Assembly (NCBI GenBank): GCA_036937835.1
Contig: CM072863.1
Coordinates: 16,542,001-16,606,000, forward strand
DNA: 64,000 nt
Source of the DNA: Pampus argenteus
Taxonomy: Eukaryota; Chordata; Actinopteri; Scombriformes; Stromateidae
Reading direction: 5' to 3'
Positions 50,966-63,539 of this stretch are shown piece by piece; the first letter of the stretch is position 1, and every line of letters starts with the position of its first letter. The notes under the pieces were generated by a model. The model made no database searches and was not told the DNA's origin. It saw only the letters and a program-made list of their open reading frames with translations. Made by a program: the position numbers and the translations under genes.

Positions 50966-51988
50966 TGCCTAAACACACATAATTCAGTCAAAGAGAAGAA
51001 TCAAAAACGCTTTTGCATATGTATGCGAGTGATTTTCTGTCTTCGTGTCCTATAATAATGTGCTTTACTATCCGGGGTGCCTCCTTGCTTGTCACCCCTG
51101 TCTGCCCCCAAATCCCAACTGTGTTACGCAATAATACTGTCTTGCATTTGAATTACAAGAATTAGCTTTAGTTTATTAAATGAGTCCTTAGTGCTGCTTC
51201 CTTAAAATAAGTCAAAATGTACAAGACAGTGGTTTATGTTTCCAATAGAGTACTGCTTTAACAGGCCAATTAGCAAGCTTAAAATTCTGTTTTCCATGCC
51301 ACCTATGGCTGGGTGGATCATATCTGCAGCTATTGGTCAGTAAATCATTGGAATTATGAAGGACTCTGAATAAGCTCTAATTCTGATTTGCAACTCTGGT
51401 TGTACTCTCATTGTACTGTTACATGTGGAAACACGTGTAACAGCAAATGTAATTGACCTGACCTGTTTTGCCAAAACTACAACTGTGCATGCTTGAACTG
51501 TGGCTAGGCACAAATGCACAAAAAACTGATTCCAGGTCCTGCTAAATAATATTGTCAGGTACATCTTAGACCCTGTTGTGTCATGCCGCTTAATTGGTGT
51601 TTAAATCTTAATGAATTGTGTTGTGTTTTTCCAATTCTAAAATTGGAATATCCACAGCTGTATAAAGTATGGCACTGAGCCTGAACCCTATAACCATGCA
51701 GCCCAGCTAAGCCATTCACTTGTTATAGCCATGTGGGTAAACTCACTAGACTCAGCAGAAATATAGTGCAGCACTGAAATGAGCTGCGAGATGAACTGTG
51801 ATTTTGAATATTGAATGTACTCTATAGCTGCTCCACTTTTAATAGGTGGGCAATGCTGTCAAAACACTCTCACCGTGAGCCAAATGTGTCACCTCCCTCG
51901 AGACATCAAAAGAATGTTTTCAAGTTGGTTAAAAGTTTTAACAAGAACATTAAATAGCCTTTTTTTCTCGAACAGGAGAATATCTTAC

Positions 51989-52129
51989 TTGTGCACTTTT
52001 TGAGCCCGGACCCTTTCTTCACGGCGTGACGGCTGAGTTTGCAGCTGAAGTTGTTCTCCCAGAACTCAGCAAACCAGATATTCCGTCTGTTGTTTTCCAG
52101 CGTTCGGCTGATGAAGTAACGATCAAACC
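51989..52129 (-). CDS. grm4: grm4 coding exon C, Venus flytrap domain lobe 2
   Basis: This 141-nt exon has an acceptor (ctttctag|GG) and a donor (CACAA|GTAAGA). Its first two bases complete a Gly codon with exon B, and its last base A joins AT of exon D to make Asn. It encodes FDRYFISRTLENNRRNIWFA, EFWENNFSCKLSRHAVKKGS and GLKKCT. The NRRNIWFAEFWE block is near invariant in group III receptors. The two cysteines (FSCKL and KKCT) are expected to form the conserved disulfide of this region. It is 328 bp from exon B and 7.75 kb from exon D. Confidence 0.94.
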
Positions 52130-52457
52130 CTAGAAAGATCAATGATTTCATTGTCATTGACAGCGTCGACTGTCAGTGTAAAACAGTGTTGCAGCCGGTG
52201 TGAGAGCCAGAGTGCCGATGTATCAGCAGCATAACTGACTGAATATTGTGTATATTCAACTGACTTTATGTTGCTTTGTTACATGAATACATGAATTTCA
52301 GTTTTTAGACCTTTGACGATCAAATGATAGTGTTAAGCATGGTGAAGCAAATTTTATTCTTCTGCAAACAGACAGAGCCCTGCTTAACAAGAGAAGAATT
52401 TTTCAGTGAAACATGATAGGGGAAGATACACTGTTTGCACAATATCCGTCTCTGTAC

Positions 52458-52612
52458 CTTTGATCGACTGGCGCTTGGGTAGGATGGTGACGGCTCCCTC
52501 TGCCATCTCCTCCTGTTGCACTACTGGAGAGATCTTTGAGCCCCAGCTGTCCGAACCCACCCAGATAAAATGACCGGTCTGGTTGGCCTTTTTAGCTGCA
52601 TGGAGTAGCCGC
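52458..52612 (-). CDS. grm4: grm4 coding exon B, glutamate-contacting segment of the Venus flytrap domain
   Basis: This 155-nt exon lies between an acceptor (ccttgcag|GCGG) and a donor (ATCAAAG|GTACAG). Entry is at codon position 3 and exit leaves 1 nt. It encodes RLLHAAKKANQTGHFIWVGS followed by DSWGSKISPVVQQEEMAEGA and VTILPKRQSIK. The GSDSWGSK motif contains the acidic residue equivalent to human mGluR4 Asp312, which binds the amino group of glutamate (family knowledge), so the binding site looks intact here. An N-glycosylation sequon, NQT, is present. The intron that separates it from exon A is only 192 bp. Confidence 0.94.
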
Positions 52613-52804
52613 CTGCAAGGTGAGGAAACATGTTGCCAAAGGATAAAGTCAGCCACCCAACTAGATCCACTTTGATTTTATTTCGCAAGTCATCAAACAG
52701 ACCAGACTGAAATGTGTATTCCCACTTATTTCTGTGCTGTCCACTGCAGTCGTGTTTTTTTTTTTTTTTTCTTCAAAGCAGTGTTAGCTACTACCAGGCC
52801 TTAC

Positions 52805-52940
52805 CTGATATCATCTTCATTGGCAAAAAGTATGACAACTCTTGCATTTGGGTTTTCTCTGAGGCGTCGGATGATCTTGTCAAACTCTCCCTGCTTGGGC
52901 TCCCGGGGAATCTTGACAGACTGGGAGATGCACACAGCCC
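52805..52940 (-). CDS. grm4: grm4 coding exon A (first in window), ligand-binding domain lobe 2
   Basis: This 136-nt exon starts after a tttctgtag acceptor and ends at the donor ATCAG|GTAAGG. It enters with 2 nt of a split codon (n|GG, probably Gly) and leaves with 2 nt (AG, completed to Arg by the next exon). It encodes AVCISQSVKIPREPKQGEFD, then KIIRRLRENPNARVVILFAN and EDDI. This is lobe 2 of the Venus flytrap domain and aligns without gaps to human mGluR4 from about residue 247. The exon that should precede it, about 217 nt carrying the SYGEKGVE segment in mammals, was not seen anywhere between 52941 and 64000. Confidence 0.93.
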
Positions 52941-53445
52941 CTACAGAAACAGAAGTTTATACATGTGGAAAAACTGTAGAACAAAAGCTTTAAAATCAGA
53001 TAAATCACAGAAATATAAACATACAGTTGTGAATTGAATCTAAATAAAATTAGATATTAATAAACAATCACGGCTGAGATAATGAAAATTAATTGCTTGT
53101 GGTCACTTCCATCCATTTTATCCAGGGAATGCATTACACTCATATACAACTTCAGCAGTTTTGTGAGATGAAATGATGTGACCACACAGAAAATACAGAG
53201 CACTGGAAAACAACTGGGAGTTTCTGAAAACTAAGAAAAACAAAAGGATGTGTTTTTAGTAGTCCAAGCAAAGTTTCCAGTGCTTCTCGAACCAGATTTC
53301 TCTGGTGAGACTTAGAGTGCCTCAGTGTATGTGTTGTGTTGGTCTGATGGATTGTTTCTGCGCTTCCTGCAGTTCTCGGGGACAGTGGGGACACTGTGCC
53401 AAGAACCTGTCTTTGTACATACTGTACACTGTAGATCCTACACAA

Positions 53446-53467
53446 ATATATATATATATATATATAT
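53446..53467. repeat. (TA)n microsatellite
   Basis: Eleven AT units about 500 bp upstream of grm4 exon A. A second short (TA)n occurs at about 53572-53585. Confidence 0.95.
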
Positions 53468-54689
53468 TGTACTGCCCACCATTATAAAACAAGACCATAT
53501 TAGAGACAGATATCCACACCTCCAATTATCTCAGATGCAGGTGCATTTGGAAGTATCACTTTAATGTAAAAAATATATATATATAGGATCCTGCACTGAT
53601 CTTGGTTTGGTCCCTCTGGGTATGATATAAAAACACAGAGGTTTAGTAGTATGGTTAGTAAAATTCTAATGAAATAACTGAAAAATGCAAAAATTAGTAT
53701 ATGTATATTTACTGTGTTGTAAGAATGATTAAGTGCACACAAGTTGTTTTTCAAAAAGCAATTAGGAGAAACAATCAGCAGGAACGAGACTACCGGAAAT
53801 AGTTCCACAATTAACTGCAAATTAATTAAAGTTACACATTCCTTGATGATCAGCTGAATCATTCATGCATCAGCTACACCCTCAACAACCTGATGCACGA
53901 AGCATTACACTGATAACAAAAACAAATGCAAATAGTCTTCTTCTATTGTTATTTTTAGAAAGTAGATTAGTATAATTACTGTCATTCTTTGGTCTTCTAG
54001 CCTGGTTCTCTGCTCGATGAGGGGACAGCTAAATCTGCCCTGATTTAGCTGTCTAAAAAAAGTTTTGAGGTCTGAGACAGAATCCTTATGTTGGATGGAA
54101 CTGTCTCATTCTGCACAGCTGTCACCGAACCTCGTTAAGTTTGAGTGGGTCAGACAAGATTTCTGTCCCAGTCCTCACACATGCAAAATTTAAAAGAAAA
54201 AACAAAAAAAAACCTCCAATTCTCCTGCATTGAGAGATGAATACATGTTCAAAAAACAGATAATGCATAATGCCAAACACTATCTTCTCTGAATTCATCA
54301 TCAGTCCCTATAAAAAGGATTTCTTTTTTCCAGCATAAATTAGTGCACATGCAACAAATTGTGTAAGTCTGTCTTCCATCTAAAACTCAATTTTAACATA
54401 ATTTATAACATTATTTGTTTTACTCTATACATACAAAACAATCAATTCTCACCACTGTGAAAATAACATTCTCTTTTACCTTTACTGAAATTCCAAAAAT
54501 ATTATAGTATACCTGCCACTGACTTTATTTTCAAACCAAACAAAAGCTGAGAACAAAAGTGATTTCTAAGCGCAGTTAATATTTTGATTGAATAATTCTG
54601 ACAATATAAAATATTTAGTTTTCCTGCAACATGTTCAGCTATGTCAATCTAATATAGGCTTGTAACCATTTTTTGATGCTCTTAGTGAA

Positions 54690-55520
54690 ATATCCATCAT
54701 TGTATATTTTTAAGCATGCTAGCATCATGGCTATTTTGGTTGGTTGGTCAGTCCACCACTTTATTACGACTGAAATGTCTCAACAAGTATTGCCATAAAA
54801 TTCAGTACAAACATTCATGGTCCCCAGAGGATGAAACTTACTGACTTTGGTGATAGCGAGTTACGTATTCAGTGAAATATCTCAACAACTACTGGATGGA
54901 TTGCCATGAAATTTAGTACACTCACCTCAGGAGTCATTTCACATTTCATCTAGCACCAAAAATGTATCATCGTAAACATTACACCTGCCACACATCGGCA
55001 TGTTAGCTGAGCATGTTAGGCACCACTGTAGCTACCCTAAGTGCAGCCTCACAAAGCCATAGCGTTGCTGTAGACTGTTTTGGTGCTTTTCCATTACTGG
55101 GACTTAACGACCCATGACACAGAGCTTCCCATAGCCTGAACCATTGAGAACTTATAAGGCAAAGGTGGTAGGGCGTGCTTTGCTTTTCCATCGGATATAT
55201 GAAATTGAAGAGGCGACTGTGAGCACCCACAACCAACTCTCACAATTCTGCGAGCACCTGGAACTTGATTCAGTACCGTCTCCTAAAAGAAGCTATAATT
55301 TAGCTCCCGAAAATCCCAGACAATGGAACCAAAAGCAGAACAAATGCTACAAATTCAGTTATGGGTCTGTAAGTCCCGGTAATGGAAAAACACCAGTTGT
55401 CTTGTTATGAGCTGCTGCCACAACCATAAACATTTTTCTAGCACCGTTTCATAGATGTAGCTAGCATGCTATGTTGGAACACAACAGCCTCATTGTTCAT
55501 CCTGGCCGCAAAGCTCTGAT
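54690..55520. repeat. Fish interspersed repeat, interrupted by the MITE
   Basis: The stretch contains two diverged copies of a module: atttca-like 'caacaactactggatggatt' text with 'gccatgaaatttagtaca', followed by 'tcatggtccccagaggatga' and 'gactttggtgata'. It then has 'gcatgttagctgagcatgtt'-like text that is widespread in teleost genomes. It is non-coding. The left part is separated from the right part (ctagcatgctatgttgg) by the TIR element at 55076-55400. Confidence 0.5.
55076..55400. mobile_element. Short terminal-inverted-repeat element (MITE)
   Basis: TGGTGCTTTTCCATTACTGG (continuing GACTTA, 55081-55106) is matched in inverted orientation at 55370-55395, with 24 of 26 positions identical. 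The interior (about 260 bp) contains a second tttgcttttccatcgg motif and no transposase. It looks like a non-autonomous DNA transposon. I could not define an unambiguous target-site duplication, so superfamily is left open. It interrupts a surrounding interspersed repeat. Confidence 0.75.
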
Positions 55521-55544
55521 TTTGTGTTGTTTCATAGATTTATA

Positions 55545-55700
55545 ACCAAATCAAATCAATTCAAATTGTATTTATATAGCCCAAAATCACAAAATACATT
55601 TGTCTCAGAGGGCTTTACAATCTGTACAGGGAGTGACACCCTCTGTCCTTAGACCCTCGATTCGAGTGAGGAAAAACTTGCCCAGGCAAGATGACTTCTA
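55545..55700. repeat. Fish interspersed repeat fragment ('tttatatagcccaaaatcac' type)
   Basis: The text 'gtatttatatagcccaaaat' then 'cacaaa...gtctcagagggctttacaat' and 'ctgtccttagaccctcgatt' followed by 'gaggaaaaacttgcc' corresponds to a very common teleost repeat tail. A related start, atcaaatcaaatcaaattta, recurs at about 55785. Family assignment is from memory of the pattern only. Confidence 0.5.
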
Positions 55701-58700
55701 GAAAGGCTAGATCACTGGTTTTAAGAACAGAATTAAGACATCCGTTTCAACCCTTTGGAAAAATCTTTCACTTGTAGATTTATCAAATCAAATCAAATTT
55801 ATTTGACGCATGTATTTCCTTTTGGATATTTATTAGAGATTAAAGAGAGATGCATGTTTGACTCTAAAATTGATGGTATGTAGAAAGTATGGTATCCCCC
55901 ATTTTGGGTGTTAAATTGATGGATTGTCACTTTACAGTTTCTCACATGCTGTAATAGAGGACTATCCTGTTATCTTAGCAATGTCTTTACTAAAAGTAAT
56001 GGAAAACTAACAACAAATAACCAGTGTCTAGCCACACTCATGCAGTCTGTCTTTGCGGAAACGGCTGAGCTGCTTTCTTTTTATGCTTTGTATTCATAAT
56101 AAAATCCCTTCCAGATAGCAAAAGAGTTGCTGTATGTGATATTGCATAAAATGTTCAAATCAAGACATTAACAAGCAGAGCATGTTTTGTATTTGAATTG
56201 TGTGAATACCGGATTCAATACTAATTTATGTTTTGTTTTTAATGCCATGGAGTTCATTAAGAAGCCAAATCCAGGTCAATCAGCATCTCTCTCCTCATAG
56301 CGCGTGATGCTCACTCAACTACTGCAGCTTTGGGACTGCAGAGACTAGGTGTTCAGCACCAGGACTTTTCTGCATACTGTGCTCAAGAGCTTAACACACT
56401 GCAAACTTAAGAAAACAAAAGGAGAGAGACTAACAACAAGCAACCACTGTGAAATCACATTTAGAAACACCAAATCAAAAAATAAGTACAATACAAGCAA
56501 ATTAATTAGCACATTAAAGTAAGTGAGTAGCCAATATATCCATTAATATCAAAGTATTAAATCTAAAACAAACGCTGATAGCTACTTTTCAAACTTCACT
56601 GAGGAGTTGCCAATGTGATTTTACTAAATATATGTTCTCAAAGTTTTTTCTTCATTTGCTTGTGTTTTCTGCAAAAAAAAGCTGCACTAATCAGAATTTC
56701 TTATATAAACAACAGATCAAATGACTATGTGTAATGAGAATGTAAAAAGAGATTTTCAGAATCGTTCAGCTCATTGTTTTGTTTTTCAGGTCCACAGATT
56801 TAAATGTCTAAAAAAAAAAAAAAAAACTTCACTGAACCAGACGGCAGACAAAACTCTACAGCTAAAGAGTTAGTTATTTCCCTTTGGAGAACAAAATAGA
56901 TCTAAAAAGTAGAACAGAAAAGAGAGTGCATATTGGACTTATATTCATCAGGCAGACACAAACACAACTTGAAATGAATGATAATGTTTCTCTATGTCTG
57001 CTGGATATGTAAAGCAGAAACTGCCAACATATTTACCATATCAAATTTGTAAGGTGACAGTCTGTCAGTGTTGTCTTTACAGGTTGTTGGCACTGCCAAC
57101 AAGTGGCCAAGAACATCTCTCTCAGCCTCTGTGAAATCATACCACGACAAGACTAATGAGACCCAGACTGTAGACATGACACTCAAGTATATATAGAGAG
57201 ATGCTTGCATGAAGGAATCTATGAACATGTTACATGTTGGAGGCGGGAATCTTCACTCCCTTCCTTCTGCCTGTATTTTACATTAGCCACAGCCCATTCA
57301 CCATGTCATTGCTTTCATGTAATACATTGAGGTAAAACATACTGTAATTTCCTGCTTAAGTCAGGACTTGCAAAAACATCAGTGAACTTGCTAACGACAG
57401 CATTCCTGCGCTGTGCTCTAATTTGAATACACTATGTAAGGACCTCTGTCAGTGAGTACACTTATTTCTACAAGAAAAGAAAAAATACAGCAACCTGGTA
57501 AATATTGATAGCACTAATGATCAATTATTGCTGGATTAATAAGGATGTCTGTCAGATAATTTGATGGCGGTCCGAACTGGATGGGATCACATGTAGATCT
57601 TATATGAACAGTGGTAGCTAATTACATTTAAAATGACGGGTGTGAACTATTTACCATATTTATGTTGTCAGCAGCTGTAAATGTGAACTGCAGAACAGTC
57701 AAAAAAAGTTAATGGCAGAGTTTAACTGACAACAATATTCAAAAGAGGAAAACAGTGTTTGATGCTAGTAAGTAACTTTGTACTGCAACTGCAGCAGGAA
57801 GGTGAAACGAGGAAAAGACAAATCTTCCAGGTTTGCTGTTGGCTTGCTTTGCGTCAGGAGGTTGTTTTTGTGATGGTATGAGAAGAAAAAAAAAATCCCC
57901 CCTTGTAAATTATTCTCCTTTCTTGCCAAGTGTACACTGTGTAACTTTAACTGCCTATGTGGGTCTGACGTGCCAGGAAAAAAAAATTACTGTCCAGTGT
58001 TGGCGTATGTAACAAATTCCCAAAACATTTTTCTTCTGCAAGCCCCGTCAGTGTACCTCATGATATACTTTGATCTGTTTTGCTGTGTCCATGCTCAGTT
58101 CATGTTCAATTAAACCAAAGAAATACAATAGTATTAGATCTGAAAACACAATTTGTTGGTTCTCTGCTCCATTGAGTTTCCTAATTGTACATCTTTCCCC
58201 TGCTAGTCATTCACCACGAAGGTCTTTTGATATGTTTAGTCTATGGAGCCACTCAAGTAAATAATTAACACGTGAAACGCAACATTTTAATTTCTTTTTT
58301 CTTTATTTCCTGAGCTTTGGTTGCTACTGAGTTTTATTGTTATTGATAATGTAATGTAACAATAATAATAATTATATGTTTTAAGATTATTAATTTTTGT
58401 GCTTTTGGAGCATACAAGGTGAGTTGATCTCAGACTTCAGCTTGAAGTGTTTGTGTTCAAATATCAACTATGCGCAAATTGAAATAAGCACTTTCACTTT
58501 CATCAATGATGTATGTCATATACTGTCATGTTTACCTCTGCCAAGCAGGTTATCTTTCTGTCGCTCTTTGTTTACTGGAAGGATATCTTCAAAATGCATT
58601 AAGAGAGTTTAGTGAAACTTCAGCCAATTGCTGAGGGAATAAGTGACTCGTTTTTGGTGCAAATCTGCATCCAGACACAGCACAAGGAATTATTTTAAAA

Positions 58701-61700
58701 ACTGACCACAACATTGCAAGACAGGCATTTTTTTACTTCCATTTTCATTATACTTCTTGTTTACACTGCTCAGCTTACTAACTTAAGATAAAAATGCTAT
58801 ACGTGCTAATATATGTGTCCCTATACAAATAAACTACTAAACAACTAATAAAATATTAATAATGAATCAGTTAAAAATACAATTATAGTAATAGTTAAAT
58901 ATTAGACAAATTAAGTTGGGCATAAAGGCTTTGGCTTCACTACATTGTTGTAAGATAACCTTGTTTTTTGTTTTTTTTTATACCTTGGATCAGCCTGCGG
59001 TGGAGGAGTCAAAATATATCACCTCCATCAAGCTAATTACTGCAATGTTTTAAGCACCAAAACACAGTAGCAAATCAGGAATCATCCTTTAAGGTTTTAA
59101 CAGCGTTGGATGGACGCGGATTACAGGGCCCTCCATCAGGCCAATAAGTCTACACTTCTGAGATATCACCGGAGATATCCCATTAACAGATGGATTGGCA
59201 CAAGCCCTTCACTGCAATCCCTCATCTAAGTGCAAGACAAAAAACAAGGCTGCATAATGTTCTATTTTATTTTCCACCTCTCTTCTAAGCAAGGGCAGTG
59301 CTTTCAATCAAACCAATTGACTTTTTCCTGACCTCTTTCATATGACTACAGTCCAGAAACGCCTTAGGCAGAGCTGAATCCGCACAGTAAGCCCTACAAC
59401 TAGGAGTGCTTTAGACTGAAGCCTACCTAATTGACCCTGTAATAGTGTCATAGTTCAGCACCACCAAATTGACTGAATTTTCAAGCAAGCTTTGGCAACA
59501 CTGATACTCTGAAAAATGATTAAAAAAAAGGCCTCCCAATGCAGCAACAAACAGTGTTGAGCACTTGATACAACATCAACCTCCACATTTAGAAGAGGGT
59601 GCTCTAAGCCGTGTTAATAAATTAAACCATCCATCATGCTTTAATTATTATTTTATATGAACAAAGAGTCAAATGACTGCGTGTAAGTGAAAGCAGTCAC
59701 TATACTGTATTAGTTGAATCTCATCAATGTCATTTCCAGCTGTAGCAGGCAGCTATTTCCAGCAAAAAGCTCTGACACTGTACACTACCCGCCCAACCAG
59801 CAACAACAGACGTCAAGTTATTGACTGGGTGGTCAACAGGATGAAGCATTTAACAGCTAAACAGTAACATACATTATAGGCTTGGATATGAGATGGCATT
59901 TGATTTTGGAAGTTACATTAGAAACCAGTGGCTCCAACAGCAAGTGATGCATTATGGGTTGTTTGTAGGCTAAATGTCGCTAGGCTTGTGAGAGTATTCA
60001 AGTCTGTTTATAGAGACCTATAGGACCTATAGACCTATAGGCCCATTTGCGTTGTTGCAATAATTAATTTCTTTCTGTCATGTGTGAACCGGTCCCGCAA
60101 AAATAAACCCTGTGCATAAAGATAGTGGAGTGGAGAAAAGAACCAGTAGCGCTCGACAGAGCTGGAACGCAACACAGCTGCTTACTGTGGATATTACACT
60201 CCATCTCTACCTGTCCCTGTAGGCTATATTGCTTTTTAAATGATGTCGAGCAATTTAGGTCAGTACCTCCACACCCCCAGCTGAAATCATCTTCCCATGA
60301 CTATGGCTTTTTATGTAAGTTTTTCACTTTTACAAGAGGAAAGGCTTTAAGGATGAGGACTCTCTTCTTGCATGACTGTACGTCAGGGAAATATTCCCAA
60401 CAGGATGAGCGTGGGAGTGTGTTGTGTCTTCAAAAAGTTTTTTTTTTTTTTTTTCAAAAACAGGTGATGGAAAATGCGGAGTTAATTTATATTTGGACCA
60501 GTTCAATATATTTCTCAGGATTTGGTGAAGACCAAAACAAAGCTAAAAAAGGTGACTGACTATTGAAATAACATTCATGAAACTACAAACGAATGCTGAA
60601 TTGCTCCATATCTGCTGAAACAGGAGGCTCCTACTGTTTTGGAATTTCACTTTGTTGCTCTTCTAAGTGTTTCTGCAGAAATGAGGTCATCTGTAGTGAC
60701 AGGCTGACAATGATCAGGTAATAGGTCTTCACAGGCTGCTGGTGCTGTATAAATCTGCACTGTTGGATCACAAATGTGGCTACATTGGTTTGTCTGTCCT
60801 GTTTTGTCAAAGTGTGAGATTAAATTTATCCTCACTGGAGAGAAGTTTTGAGAAGTAATTATTGAAGTCAAAAAAATTTATATATTCTGGTGTATATTTT
60901 TGACTTAATATTTATTGGTGTTAATGTAAAAGATATTTTGAGTGGGAAGGAACCCACAATAGTGCAGAAAACCTCCTATGAGAGAAATTATATGCCTCAA
61001 GAAATGATACACAGCTGCTTAGGAGTATTTCTGCACCATAATTGACATGCCACAAGCATAATTTCCCATCATTAGAAGGACCTGTTGCCTGGGAGCACAG
61101 GAGTATCCAAGGAGGAAAATCCAAGCCCTTAAGCTGCCAAGCCTGAGAGATAACAGAGCTGCATCACAGCTGCAGAGATATGGGCGGACAAAAAACAAGC
61201 CCATTTTGCCCATTCACCATGATGGGTTGTAGAAATCACATCAAGCATTCTGCTATACATAATGAATGCAGACCTGGAGGAACATTTTCATAAAAACTCT
61301 GCAAAGCAGTGGAAAACAAGTGCAAGCTTAAGACTGATGTATTGTGTTCTCAAGATGGCTAAATAATGTGCCCGGTCCCTCTTTAATCCTCAACTCTTTT
61401 TGCCTCCCTGCCCTTGAGACGAGGCCTCTGATTGTGTCTGTCCTAAAGAAAACCTTGGCAGCAGAAAATAAATGACCTCTGCCCATTTGTCATAATCTCC
61501 TCCTCACCAATTAAACGTCAACAAAACACTACAGAGGAAGCAGCTGCTTTCATCTTCTAATTGACTGATTGATTTGTTTTTCTATCACCCTATACGGTGT
61601 TTTTTAATGCAGCAGTCAACAGTGTTTCATTTGATTTATAGAATGCAGCTTTAGCAGGTGCACTGATGTGGGAAAGTGATATAAGCACCATTTGTGAATT

Positions 61701-61841
61701 AATATTGTATAGAAACCCTGCCTGCAGTGGAAACAAAGCAGAAAAAAAATCAAATGTTTTGTTTTGGTAATTTGTTCCTGTGCAGTCCTTGTGGAATAGA
61801 TATAAATGCTACTAGGACCTTAAAGCAAGAGAGACATTTTT

Positions 61842-62655
61842 TAATAGGCTTCGGAAGCTGGCTCACCAACTCAAGTTAAAAATCTTGATGTCATTTTGGA
61901 CTTTGATTTAAGCTTTTGAAGGCCATATTAGGAAAGTGACCAAGACCGCTATTCTTCCACCGGGGAAATGTTGCCAAAGTCAGGCCGTTCTTAACAAAGC
62001 AGGATGCTGCGAAATTGATTTGTGCTTTTTTTATTACTAGGTGGTTAGATTGTTGTAATGAAACTTCAGCTAGTTCAGAACACTGCCGCCAGACATTTAG
62101 CATGTTACTCCTGTTTTAGCTATCCCTGCCCTGGCTCCCCATTTCTTTTAGAATTGATTTTAAGGTCATTTTACTCACGTGCAAAGCCCTTAATGATATA
62201 GCACCTTTCTTACATTTCCGACTGTTTAACTCCTTATCAACAAGCCTTAGGTCCTCTGATGTTGGTCTTTAAACTGTTCCTAAAGTAGCCTCAAAATCAG
62301 TTGGGAAACTGCTACTATGCTCCAAGACTGTGGAACTGCTCAGTTACATTAAATTTCTAAAAAACAACAAAGACCTACTTATTAAGGCAGGTATTTAGTT
62401 ATTGCAGTATGTTTTTATCTCTTTCTACCATTTTTACTAATTTTAGTATTTGTTTTCCCTCATTTTGGTTTACACTATATTTTATATCTATTTTGTACCT
62501 TCCTGCTTGCATCTGATTTCATTTCAACCTGTTCTCATTGTTTTATATTGTACTCATTTAAATTTGTGTTTTGTTTTTAATGCCATACTGTATAGCACTT
62601 TGAGCTGCATTATATGTATGAAAGTTCCAATACAAATGTTATTATCATTAATGTG
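61842..62655 (+). mobile_element. LINE relic with 3' end (L2/Rex-like), plus strand
   Basis: The plus strand reads, in broken frames, LKLKILDVILDFDLSF, then KLQLVQNTAARHLACY, then FRIDFKVILLTCKALNDIAP and FLHFRLFNSLSTSLRSSDVG. This is the classic order of the reverse-transcriptase C-terminus in teleost L2-type LINEs: a 'LGV..D..LSF' block, 'LQ.VQN.AAR.L', 'RI.FK...LTFKAL...AP'. The following 3' region ends with tagcactttgagctgcatta and an AT-rich tail, the usual 3' terminus. It is heavily mutated and 5'-truncated, and lies in the grm4 intron upstream of exon A. Confidence 0.82.
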
Positions 62656-62842
62656 AACAAAAATAATGCCCAAATTATTTATAAATACATAATTCAACAT
62701 GATTATATATACAGTTATATACCAAACTTTTGGCAAATAACATATTTTAACTGAAAAGATGTTAACACAGTCTCTCCAGGAAATATGTCATGCACAGTTA
62801 CCTTTTATATCACAAATTGATCACAAAATGAAATAAAAACAG

Positions 62843-63539
62843 CACTGTGGCATCTGGCAAAGGTTTGGACACCCTAGAGTTAGAAGTAGTCAGTACTTAG
62901 TAACATCCCTCTGGCAGATATCACAGCTTGCTAACCCACAGATTTTCCATTATGTTTAAGCCAGGAGACTGAGAGTCGTACCAAAACCTTCAGCTTGTCT
63001 TTTGTCCACGGTGGATTTAGAGGTACGTTTAGGACTTTATCCTGTTGTAGAAGGCATCCTCTTTTTTTTTTCTTCAGCTTTTTTACAGACAATGTTTGCT
63101 TCTATAATTTGCTGGTATTTGGTCCCATACTTGTTCCCATGATCCATACTTCCCTCCACCTGTGCAATCCACACCTGCAACACAACCCCAAAGTAGGATA
63201 GATCCACCTCCGTGCTAAACAGTAGAGCAGTTCTTTTCATGAAATGCTGCTCATGATGCTTTTTTTGTGGCCAAAGAGTTTTATTTTAATTTCATCAGTC
63301 CACAGCACTCGTTTCTAAAACACATCAGGCTTCTGCAGATGTTCCATTGCACACTTCTGGCGCTGGATTTTATGATGGCGCTAATAGGGTGCCATATTAG
63401 TGTTTTTGTTTTTGTTCAGTATATTACATAAAAAGTAATCGTGCATTAATGTTTGCTGATAATACTGCACTATTTTCCATTTCATGGAGAGACTGTGTTT
63501 ACATCTCTTTACTTGATCAAACCTTTGCATACAACTGTG
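62843..63539 (-). mobile_element. Tc1/mariner transposon relic, internally deleted
   Basis: The left end (cactgtggcatctggcaaag, then gtttgg) resembles the inverted right end (acctttgcatacaactgtg). The minus strand between them encodes decayed Tc1-type transposase: RVLWTDEIKIKLFG, then MKRTALLFSTEVDLSYFGVV and KYQQIIEANIVCKKAEEKKK. LW.DE.KI.LFG and KYQ.I..ANI are Tc1 transposase motifs. About 700 bp remain of an expected 1.3-1.6 kb, with stops and an inserted segment, so it is inactive. It lies just beside the LINE relic. Confidence 0.78.

Larger units (their letters stand above)
44237..51988 (-). other. grm4: grm4 intron between exons C and D (7.8 kb)
   Basis: Bounded by GTAAGA and CTTACAG. 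It holds a decayed hAT-like copy, two fish repeat fragments (47.64 and 50.88 kb), a palindromic microsatellite, a small hairpin, and a high-complexity block at about 46.37-46.64 kb that may be conserved non-coding DNA. Confidence 0.9.

Noticed and set aside
22356..52940. Assignment to grm6, grm7 or grm8
   Set aside because: Helix 3 (CSLRRIFLGLGMSISY), the CQPGERKK cysteine-rich segment, LHLN before it and the TKQTY..Y.NHAI end fit mGluR4 better than the others.
60005..60050. Short tandem repeat of 'acctatag'
   Set aside because: Only about three imperfect units. Ordinary low-complexity variation.
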